Assembly: GCA_022925895.1 (NCBI GenBank)
Contig: JAKSYS010000093.1
Span: 62,001-126,000 of the forward strand
Origin: Fragilaria crotonensis
Lineage: Eukaryota; Bacillariophyta; Fragilariophyceae; Fragilariales; Fragilariaceae
Reading direction: 5' to 3'
Length of the DNA stretch: 64,000 nt
Part shown: one piece after another, positions 55,131 to 64,000 of the stretch
How positions within the stretch are numbered: position 1 is the first letter of the stretch
Layout of the letters: the number at the start of each line of letters is the position of its first letter
Made by a program: the position numbers and the translations under genes
Notes under the pieces: model-generated
The model's input: only the letters and a program-made list of their open reading frames with translations
What the model was told of the DNA's origin: nothing
Database searches by the model: none

Positions 55131-57887
55131 AGCAGATCTGTTATTGAAGTCGCAAGAGGCTTGCCATCGGTGGAAACATCAATTCCTGGATGGAAGCGCA
55201 CATACGAAAGGTCAAGAGGAATTCCATTGATTATCAATGACGGAGTGGTATGAGAGAATGTGAGTTACAGTTATGTTCACATTATTTATTCTATTGATGT
55301 ACTCCTAGTTCGGAGAAGTCTACTCCAGGTCGGGTGTGGCGGAACGATGGGTATTATACCATTTCTGAAAGGGAAGCTGTATTATACCGTATTATACCAT
55401 ATAATACCACATGGTATAATACAGCTGTACAGTACAGTATTGAGTAGAACAGTACTGTAGGACACGGGTTATGATCATACTGTTTCACCTTTTACCCGAG
55501 TACAAGTACTCGATGGTGAGCAGAGTTATTATGATATAGGAGATCAACAATAGTATAGCTACCAATACCATCAACTAAATCTATCTCTGCTGCTTCTCCC
55601 TCTACCCGGATGCTGCAACATTCCAGACCTTGACTTAGCTTTGTGCTGTTGAGGACCGGCACCATCATCAACATCCTGCAGCTGGTAAACATCCCCGTAG
55701 TGCTTCCAGATCTCAGATTTGGTGTGCATTCTAGACAGTGATCTCGTCAGTTAGTGCGCTCTGACGATGCGTATACACTGAGTGGTGCAATCTTTGCGGG
55801 AAGACGATGCAATTTCACACAAAACAGCTTTCTTTTGATGACTGTTGGAGTTCTAGCACAAAATCATGATAAACCCTTAACCCTAAAGGTCAATTCAATT
55901 ATACATTAGAATACAATTTCTACAAGAGGGTGGTATAATACAGCGGTATAATACAGGCGGTATAATACTTCAATTAAACATACCCATCCATAGGCGGAAG
56001 GCAGGAAGTTTATCATTTGATGCTGGAAGATGGCCCTGTTCGAAAGTGCTTGCCAATCGACAGAGGCAAATTAGGCCGATGCTTACGAGTTCACAAACGG
56101 TACACAAAAACAAACGGGACTGTCCCATTTGCAAAAAATGGCCAAAATACCTGCTTATACGGCACAATCGCAAAACAAACTGGCCTGTCCCATTTGTGAA
56201 ACCGGGTCCCTTTTAAGATTTTCACAAACGGGCCCGTCCCGTTTGCAAATAACCCGGATAACAAATTGGCCAAAACAAACGGGCCAGAAGGTCATTTGCT
56301 CGTATGATCATAGATCACACTCACCAGAACAAACACTTCTCACTCCGTTCAACTCTTCCTTTGTCCCTACTGCTTCAATCTACACTCTTTCTTGCCTCCT
56401 TGTAAGACCTACAAGATGGCACAAATCAATTGACAAAATGTGCAATGACAGGCTTGCCGGTTGCTGGATCAAAATTTTAAATGTACTCTTGAAACCGAGA
56501 CCGTGCTGACACTGTGCACTGCATCAAGACCACTCCTGCAGATCATCTGCTTTCAAGTCTGTGGAAGTAGTGCTCCATGAACCGATTGGATTGCCACAAA
56601 TACGCCCTCAACCCATGTTTCCCAAAACGCCCTGTCAACATAACGACTTCACCAACCACATTGTCTGAGAGAAGGCGGTATGTTTGTATTGATAAACAAA
56701 AATGGCCCGGCAGGAAGTGAAATGTTGGTATTGACCAAGAATGAAATACCGTGATGAGGGGCGCCCTAAAGGAAAACAGAAGGATTGCTGCGTATCAGGA
56801 TGTGGTGAAACGCGAGGTAATTTGAAGCTAGAAAAGGAAAAGAAGGAAGATGCATGAAGCGATGGTCATTGCTTTTTGTGTTTGGTGACTGGCAATTGAT
56901 GTTGTCGATCATGGATGAACCTTTCAAAGCAACTCATGCATTGATAATATAACATTGTAATCGAATACTTGACTTGAGCAAATGTAGAGGTACTAGCTAG
57001 CATTCTCAGCGTACTTCCTAATTAGTTTTTATCCTAATATGCTGTCATCGACGTTTACTATCTTACAGACATACGGAAATTCATGGTGCCTGATCGGTAT
57101 TCTTACTGTGCCTGGTCATTGTATTCTTGTTCATGAAATGTGCTCTGATGCCACCATCCTCCTGCCTCTCGTTTGAAGGCAAGGCTCGCTCCTGCTGAAG
57201 AAGTCATGCTGAGTGATGATGCCACAGCTGATGCAAACTTTGTTTGTTGATGCGCTAAAAAAGGAGTTAGAGGGGCGAGGATTCTGCGTTATATATCATA
57301 CGTGGCAGGATAAAAAATATAGAACAGTTTGTTTTGTTCAGAATTCTACCTGTAATAGGCAGCAATCAACAATCAATCATACTGGGTCTGGACTCTGGAC
57401 TCTGGACAGACTTGACAGTTGACATTCCATAGTATTGTACTTGTACTTCACAAACATACGGAACTTGAGACTATCACCGGAGATGATACTCTAATCGTAG
57501 AAAATAGTACGTAGTACCGTAGGAAAATTACTGTAGGAAGGTTTCACAAAAGTACGTTCTGAGAAATTATAAGCTACAGTAAAATTCGGCACTCGATCGT
57601 ATGAACGACAAACTCGTCGAACGTGTCAAATGGCATTTGACATTTGTCGGGTAGTTCGTACGAAATTAATTAGAGACCGGACAGTACAGCGTATCATGTT
57701 TCACATTTCGATGGATGACCTCACAGTAGCACAGTACAACGATGGCATCGCAGTCCAGTGCAGCGTAGGTTTCAATTCTCCCTTTCATCCATAAATGCTG
57801 AAACAAAACACAAAACGTCAGTTAAAATAGATACGAGTCAAACGAGGGTTACAGTTTGAACAAGAGACACAAGGGTTTGGGTGGCCG
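55131..57887. other. Intergenic DNA with clustered short palindromes
   Basis: No gene is supported. GGTATAATAC-type repeats in both orientations occur at 55350-55440 and again in three tandem units at 55930-55970. A set of hairpins with CAAACGGG...CCC(A/G)TTTG lies at about 56111, 56176 and 56225. A (TCTGGAC)3 heptamer is at 57387-57407. The 3' LTR of the adjacent copia element would be expected in the last few hundred bases but could not be delimited. Confidence 0.55.
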
Positions 57888-58451
57888 TTACCATCCTTGG
57901 ACCAGTTTGCGGACGCGTTCGAAACTCTCACGATTTAGTCCTTTCGTAAGAAAATCTGCCCACTGCTCCTGAGTGTCGACCTTCACGATGGCGACCGTGC
58001 CATCACGCACGTGCTGCCAGAAGAAGTGCCACTTCACCTGGAAGTACTTCGTGCGGTTGGTGATGCGTTGGTTTACGGCGAGAAGAAGGGCGCCATTGTT
58101 GTCCTCGAAGACTTGACACTTGATCGTCGACGTGAACGTGCGAGGAAGTTTGATGCCGGAGGCGACTTCCTGGAGCATGGAACGGAGAGGCAAGAGCGTA
58201 CGCATCGCGGAGCTGAGAGCGGAGTATTCGGCTTCGAGCGTGGACAAGGAGATCTCACTTTGGAGGTGAGATTTCCACAAAATGGGACATCCGCCGAGCG
58301 TGATGATGTACCCAGTTCGAGACTTCGCGGAGGTCGGAGAACGATCGGGATCACGGCCATGAAGGCCTGCGAAGTCGGCGTCGACGTAACAGTCGAGATT
58401 CAGCGTGCCGGTGGGCTTGACGATCATGCCCATGTCGCTCGTGCGATGCAA
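57888..58451 (-). pseudogene. Copia RNase H domain
   Basis: YVDADFAGLHG, SRTGYIITLGGCPILW, SLSTLEAEYSAL, VFEDNNGAL and KYFQVKWHFFW: the complete copia-type RNase H series (D-E-D residues), followed by a QEQWADFLTKGL terminus and stop. This part of the polyprotein is intact. Confidence 0.9.
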
Positions 58452-59546
58452 ATATCGAACGAGTTTTGACGGCGGACGCGTGGCTTCGTTTCGGACTGTG
58501 GCAGAACCTGGCGACCTGGCTGACGGCGAAAGCGATGTCGGGGCGAGTGTTGGTGGACAAATAAAGGAGCATGCCGACGATTGAACGGTAGCTCCACGTT
58601 TCCGTCATGGGAGGTCCGTCGGGGTCGATTCCAAGTGCGGCCTGAGCGGCTGGCGTCCAGTTGTAATTGCTGTCGGACATGCCAGTCGCTTCCTTGATCT
58701 TCTGAATGAGACCCTTCTGAGTGAGGTCAGGGTCCCATTCGTACGTCGCGAGTGAAATTGATGCCGAGGAAGTCGGTAACGTGCCCTCGCGAGTAAAAGC
58801 AAACCTTCGCTTCCAAGTTGGCGAAGAGCTTGTCAAGGTCGTTTTGGTCGCGATAAGCAATACCTAAATCATCACGTATAGAACGACCATAATTGTATCT
58901 TTGTAGAGCAGACACGGGTCGTTAGCGCAGGCTTTAAAGCCTTCCTCGCGAAAGGCCTCCGATAGATGCTGGTACCAAAGTCTTGGCGCCACACTCAAGC
59001 CATAAAGGCTTTTCAAGTCAGGCACGCGTGGCGTGGCCTCTCGGAGTGGAATCCACGTGGCAAATGGATCCAGACTGGATCCGAAAGCGGGGCTTGAACG
59101 AACGCGCTGCTGAAGTCGATTGTGCAAGTTTTCCAGTTCAAAGTTAGTGAGAGAACTAGGAACAACCGTACAGTACTCCAAGCCACGACTGGGGCAAAAG
59201 TCTCCTGAACGTTTTCTTGGAGATCGCCTCTTACACAGTAGCGTGCCTTGTACTTACTGATAGTACCATCGGGAGTACGTTTGCGACGAAACACCCAAGT
59301 ACCGGGCAAAATTCGAGTCTTGGCTTCCGTGATCGGCACCGATCCATGTACCGTTTTCTGCAAACTTTGAATTTCGTCGTTTGCAGCCTTCAGCCATTTT
59401 TCGATGTTGTCGCGATCCGCCATCGCTTCGGCGAAGCTCAGAGTGTCAGGATCGCTGACACTCGCCTTATACGACGAGGGAGGTGAAAGACACTCGGCGA
59501 CTTCGTTGTACAGCCATTCGAGGGAGGTTCCATCGAATTCGGCCAT
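58452..59546 (-). pseudogene. Copia reverse transcriptase domain, frame-broken at the YVDD box
   Basis: RVT_2 segments WLKAANDEIQSLQ, GTWVFRRKRTPDGTISKYKA, ARYCVRG and TCTIDFSSAFVQAPL, then GLSVAPRLWYQHL and DPCLLYKD. The expected YVDD reads TACGTGATGAT near 58870 (one base missing), shifting the frame immediately before DDLGIAYRD. GHVTDFLGINF and RSIVGMLLYLSTNTRPDIAF follow. The polymerase is inactive as read. Confidence 0.88.
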
Positions 59547-59672
59547 GTAACCATGTCCTTGTCCGTCGTATCCGAGGCGGACAGGTGCCGAACGATTGCG
59601 AGTGGAGCGACGAGGTTCGTGTTTAACAGGTGTGCTCTTTGCTTTTGTTGCTTTGGACGACTGGTTGCTCGC

Positions 59673-61176
59673 TCACTTTGTTGTCGCTTTCGTTCGCAGG
59701 ACGAATTGGAGTCGGCGGCGACTGGAAGAGTTTGACTGGAGTTGGAGTCGGAGTTGCGGCGCAGTCGGCGCAGGCGGTTGCGGAGTCGCCTCCCTTGGAG
59801 TCAGCAACGGAGTGGCGGGAGGAATAGGCGCAACGACAGGTGGTGGCGTCGCAATTTGCTCCCTTGGAGGCGGCAACGGAGTTGACAGCGGAGGAGGAGC
59901 AACTGGGAGAACCTGAGGAGGAGTCGCGTTGTCGAGAGCGGTTGCGACGCGTTGCATCTGGGAGAGCAGTTCGTTCGCTTGCTCGTAGTCGGTGGAGCCA
60001 GCAATCAGCCTTTCTTCGTCTTCGTCGTCGAGGACGTATTGGAACGTCGAGTCTCGGAACATTCGTTGCCAACAATCATCGTTGAAGTTCGGAAGGTCGT
60101 CGGCGGAAGCGGGAACAGTTGCGAACCAATCGTCAAAGACGATGTGAAACTGTGGGGTGATGTACCCCGTTTGAGGATTCAAGACGAGAGGAACCGAGCT
60201 GGCGTGTTTGTCGGAGAATCCGAGGTTGACGGTGCGAGTTGAGCGAGGAGTCCAACGTGGCAATTTCTTGCCGTCCGAGATCATTTTGTCGAGGACATAA
60301 ACTGGACATCCCCAAACGTGGACGTCCATCAATTTCTTTTGCTCCCAACGAGTCTTTGTGAAGACGTCGTGCGGGGAAAGGCCAGTTCGTGGGTCGGGCA
60401 TGTGGTTCACTAGGAACACAGCATGCTTGACGGCGAGGGGCCAAAGTGTGGGGTCGGCGACATCCGGCCAATGGATCGCCGAGTGCAGCATCATGGTCCG
60501 TGCGATGGCCATGATGGTTCGAATGTTGCGTTCGGCGATTCCGTTGTGATGGTGGGCGCCGACGCCAGCGAATCGGATGACTTGTTGGAACTCGGCGAGG
60601 TTGCGAGAGAACTCGGCCGAAGTAAACGTTTTCGAATTGTCGGCGAGATATTCTTGTGGCGTCACGCCTGTGTTGCGACACATTCGCTCGAAGCTCTCTT
60701 TTGCTTTGAGGGTCTCGTGCGAGTTCAGACTGACTTGGTGCTCGACGAAAATGTAGCCGGAGGCGTGGTCGACGAAGATGCAACCACCGGTATACATGTC
60801 GTCGAGTTTCGTTTTCCAGCGGAGGTGAGTAGACGTCCGCGAGTGCTGCAAATAAAATGGTCGACGGAATGCGTTGACCCGGCAGAAGATTGTCCGTTTT
60901 GAGAGCGTGCGCTCTATCTTTGACGATCGAGGGCGTCGTTCCAGGGATCGGTCGTCTGTGCTGCTTGCCATATTGGCAGGCGGCGCATTTTGGAAACGAG
61001 GTAAGTCGACATGCGGCGGTTTGCAATCGTCGACTCTCTTCTGTCTTGCTGACGACACCGGAACGCAGGATGAATTGGACCTTTTTGAAACCGACGTGAC
61101 CCAAACGATAGTGCCAACGAAGCAATTCTTTCTCTGCTTCGTTGAGGTTGAGGTTTCGTTCGTGAACGGTGTTCAC
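59673..61176 (-). pseudogene. Copia GAG-pre-integrase and integrase core
   Basis: LLRWHYRLGHVGF and CAACQYGKQHR form the zinc-binding HHCC module. After a frameshift near 60850 the rve core has the full D-D-E set: CIFVDHASGY, YLADNSKTF and HHHNGIAERNIRT. A Pro-rich spacer (about residues 380-430 of this frame) leads to the RT. Frameshifted relative to neighbouring domains. Confidence 0.88.
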
Positions 61177-61342
61177 AATCGAAACGAGTGCGTCGGCGGC
61201 CTTGAAAGGATCGGTTGCGTTGTACGCTTCCGAAGTTGGGAGATTGTTCTGCGGGTTGACGTTTGCCGTGACGGGTCCTCGATTGGCGTCGTTCGGGACG
61301 CCACTGAGCGTCAGACGATTCGGTTCGATGGTGATCGTTTCG

Positions 61343-62461
61343 TCAGGGTAAGTCTGGAGGAGACTGGACGTCGAGAGGAGACGGACCTTGATGTGGGAAC
61401 ATGAAACGCGGGACTTTGAGAAGTCGAAGGTTTCCGAGTTGATCGTGGACAGCCCAAGTGACTTCGCCTTGGCCTTTGATCTGGAGGCCCTTCGCGATGC
61501 CTTTTAGTTGCGTGATCGTGCCGGGCGACGTGACGGGGCCTTCAAAATCGGAGAGGTCGGGCGTGATGGAAATGCTGGCGCCTGAGTCCCAAATGATGGG
61601 GCTCGTGTTTGCCTTGGGTCCGAGGGCTTCTCGCATTCGAGCGGGAGCCTGAAGAGCCATGCGAAGCGGCGTAGAATGGCACGCCAGATGAACGTGCGAG
61701 AGGATCTTGTTGGCGGCGGCACGTTGGTGAAACGTGAGCGGAGCGATTGCGAACGGGTCGGGCGAGTTGGCGGGTGCCACAGGGCAATACTTCGCGGTTC
61801 GTGGCGACGAACGTGGGCGTTTGGAGCACCAGGGGACACGAACGCTTGTGTTTGTTGTATCCCTCTCCCTTTTGGCCTGTGGTAGGCGGCAACGGAGCAG
61901 GGCGACGAGAATTGCGAAGCGTGTCGGCGCGACGTTGGAGACGGAGTGCGCGTTGAGAGTCGCGAAGTGACGAAAGTCGTCGCGCTCAGCAACCGTAGGA
62001 GGTCGCGAAGCGACATATCCCTGTTGTCGGAGACGGAGGGTACGAACGGTGTAGCTTGTTGACGCGAATGCCTGAATTGAAGCGTGGCGGAGCGAACGAC
62101 TTCTTGAGGAGTCGCGAGCGACGACGTTGAAGACGAGTGAGCGGAGGCGAGGAGGAGCCGTCGAGGCGACGGGAGGTTGCGTTAGGAGCGTTGACAGGAA
62201 GACCGAGAGAAAGAGAAGGATGACCCAAACGGTAGGAGCGAACGCGAGCGTTGGGTGGCGGACACAACTTGGTGAAGATTGTTGACCCAAGCCAAAATGG
62301 TCGACCATGGGATGGCGGAAGCCAAATAGATAGCAGGTAACCAAAATAGGGACCATTGCACAAATGGCAAAGAAAGACAAAAGTAGCCATGGGTTCGCAC
62401 CTCGGATGAGGTTTAGAAGCGAACGAGGAGGAGACGATGTTTGGCTTGACTGGAAAGTCAA
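61343..62461 (-). pseudogene. Copia aspartic protease region
   Basis: SPIIWDSGASISITPDLSDF supplies the DSGA active site; LKGIAKGLQIKGQGEVTW is the typical flap region. The upstream part of this frame overlaps out-of-frame gag spacer sequence. Positions of the lesions were not resolved individually. Confidence 0.8.
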
Positions 62462-62611
62462 GCATCAAACGGAGGATCCGGCGCCAACATGCTGAGATTT
62501 GCCTTGGCGACGGTGTCGGAGCGGGACGACGTTCTCCACCGGTGTGAGTGGCGGTCGTGTGCGTGACAGTCCAACGACGACACTTCTCGCACCAGTTGAA
62601 GGTTTTATCCT

Positions 62612-63914
62612 TCACTTTCTTGGAATTGCTAGTTCCGGGAAGTGGTGGAATTGTGCGCCAGGATTTATGTTTGTTTGTGCGATCCTGGCGGGACCCAGAG
62701 GAGGAGGACGATCCGGACTTACGATGAGCTCCGGACACTTGTTCGCCCAATGACCGGGCTTTCCACACTTGTGGCAATTGCCCTTCTTCGTTGTCGTTTC
62801 GGTCCCGGATGCCTGGGACTGAATCAACGTAAGTACCTCGGCTCGGGAGATACCTGCGGGGCAGTTGCGACATTGCCAAACGTCGCAGACGGAGCTCGGA
62901 CATCAGGTGCATGACTCGCTGGAGGCCATTCCTTTCTGTCAAATTGCGTGCGGTACGCATCTTCAGCTTGGCGACAAATATCTTGGAACGTCAGTTTCTC
63001 GGCGACCATGTGAGCATGGGCGCCTGACTTTTCCTTGTATCCGATGTCGAGGAGCGCCTGGTCAAGCTTCTGTTTCGTCGAACGGAGAGGAAAGCGGAAG
63101 TCTTCGTTTCCGGCTCCTCCGGCCAGAAGAAAGGTCTTGAGCATCGTGAGCGTGAGGTTGTGGTCGTACTGACCTGCCGTCGTGAGCTCACGTGCGTCCT
63201 TGCGATAATCGGCGGCGAGGGCTTCAAGGTTTTCGCCGGCGTACTGGGACGGGTGGCGAGCCTTGATCGCGGCCTTCAAGTCTAAAGCGCTCGATCGACG
63301 TGGATTGGATCGTCTTGATGAGCTGGAGCCAGACGACGTGAAACGAGTCGTCGTCGTCCATCTTCTCTTTGATCTTGCTCATGAGAGCGGGATCAGAGAC
63401 GAGAGAAGGAACTTGGTGGCGGGTCGTTCGACTTGTCGTACTTGTCGTAACGAAGAATCTGCTGGGAGCTGAGTCTTTGCTGTCGCGACGGTGTAGCGAG
63501 TGACTCCTGACGACGTTCGTCATCACGGAGGAGCTTTCAGGATCGGGAGATAGGCGATGGTATCCATCCCACAATCGACGAGATGGTCCCAAACGGCGTT
63601 CTGGAAGTCTACGAGACTGCTCGCTTGGGTAAATAGGTCGTCATGCCGGTACGACGAAAGTTGTACCCCTTTTGTGAGGCTGAGGCATGGACAGGGCGGA
63701 GTTGATTTGGTGACGTGATGTCGTCGGCGCTCGGATCGAGGCCGACCCAACCAGGAGCTGGCTTACCGCCAGTCAAGCGGACCAATCATCCCTAGAAAGG
63801 GAGACAATGTTGCCCATAATGGGCTTATCGGGCCTATCAGAGGCGACGATAGGGTCGGAGACAGGTGGCGTCGGGGGCGGTGACGGGGTCAGAAGTTGGA
63901 GTCGGAGACGCCAT
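62612..63914 (-). pseudogene. Copia gag with CCHC zinc knuckle
   Basis: The zinc knuckle CHKCGKPGHWANKC fits CX2CX4HX4C. Upstream are helical gag segments (LTLTMLKTFLLAGGAGNEDF, LDQALLDIGYKEKSG, LTFQDICRQAEDAYRTQF). The N-terminus is split by two or three frameshifts between 63279 and 63914. Confidence 0.8.
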
Positions 63915-64000
63915 CTCGGAGAGATCAGAAGGAAGAGCGAACTTGGAAAGGTCTTAGAAGAGCAAAGCACGGCGTGCTTGTAGATAAAATAGGTAGCCTA

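Larger units (their letters stand above)
57888..63914 (-). mobile_element. Ty1/copia LTR retrotransposon (CoDi-like), minus strand, internal region frame-broken
   Basis: Read on the minus strand the domains are in copia order: gag with CCHC knuckle, aspartic protease, GAG-pre-integrase, integrase, reverse transcriptase, RNase H. The gag Met is near 63914 (MASPTPTSDPV) and the RNase H stop is at 57888. Many frameshifts interrupt the polyprotein. The 5' LTR should lie beyond the right edge and the 3' LTR left of 57888; neither was recognised. GC content is clearly higher than in the flanking intergenic DNA. Confidence 0.92.

Noticed and set aside
58011-58469. 152-codon plus-strand ORF and other plus-strand ORFs across 58-63 kb
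   Set aside because: Antisense shadows of the GC-rich copia polyprotein on the minus strand.

Overview
The window looks like nuclear DNA of a photosynthetic stramenopile, most likely a diatom. The evidence is short GT-AG introns (74-118 nt), secreted or plastid-type N-termini, a Ty1/copia element resembling the diatom CoDi group, a small protein built of W..L...AA..LGY....WD repeats, and a repeat-rich genome with long GTAC-rich intergenic tracts. No rRNA, tRNA or CRISPR array was recognised. Species was not determined.

1-19.1 kb: a partial minus-strand ORF at the left edge and a 101-bp tandem repeat. Then comes a tandem segmental duplication of about 9.3 kb period (about 1426-9765 and 10471-19105). 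Each unit holds a (GAGCCAT)n array, a promoter-proximal inverted repeat with a CRE palindrome, a STAND-type ATPase gene (+), and a convergent gene for a secreted HExxH metallopeptidase-like protein (-). In copy 2 both genes are intact. In copy 1 both are broken by many 1-4 nt deletions.

19.1-26 kb: nested mobile DNA. A PIF/Harbinger element with TIRs and a 3-bp TSD (TCA) sits inside a small hAT-like element with an 8-bp TSD (CTGTGGAC). An 87-copy perfect heptamer array starts exactly at the hAT TSD. A decayed copia integrase fragment and a 177-bp tandem repeat follow.

26.8-45.1 kb: the gene-rich part. It contains a metacaspase, a calcineurin-like phosphoesterase, a decayed Harbinger transposase, a hedgehog-like EGF+Hint protein, a CGR1/CCDC86 ribosome-biogenesis protein, a decayed DDE transposase, an ABCG half-transporter (one intron), a triple HMG-box protein, and a small LGY/WD-repeat protein.

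45-57.9 kb: a possible coiled-coil gene, a short-chain dehydrogenase with a signal + transit + Tat-like presequence, paired 0.95-kb noncoding repeats, a METTL21-type methyltransferase, an aldo/keto reductase with two introns, and an ELO-type fatty-acid elongase-like gene on the opposite strand.

57.9-64 kb: a nearly complete but frame-broken Ty1/copia retrotransposon on the minus strand, in the order gag, PR, IN, RT, RNase H. It runs to the right edge.

A recurrent theme is otherwise convincing genes interrupted by single-base indels, often in homopolymers (ATPase copy 1, metacaspase, phosphoesterase, Hint protein, aldo/keto reductase, elongase). Residual assembly error is the simplest explanation and should be excluded before calling them pseudogenes.
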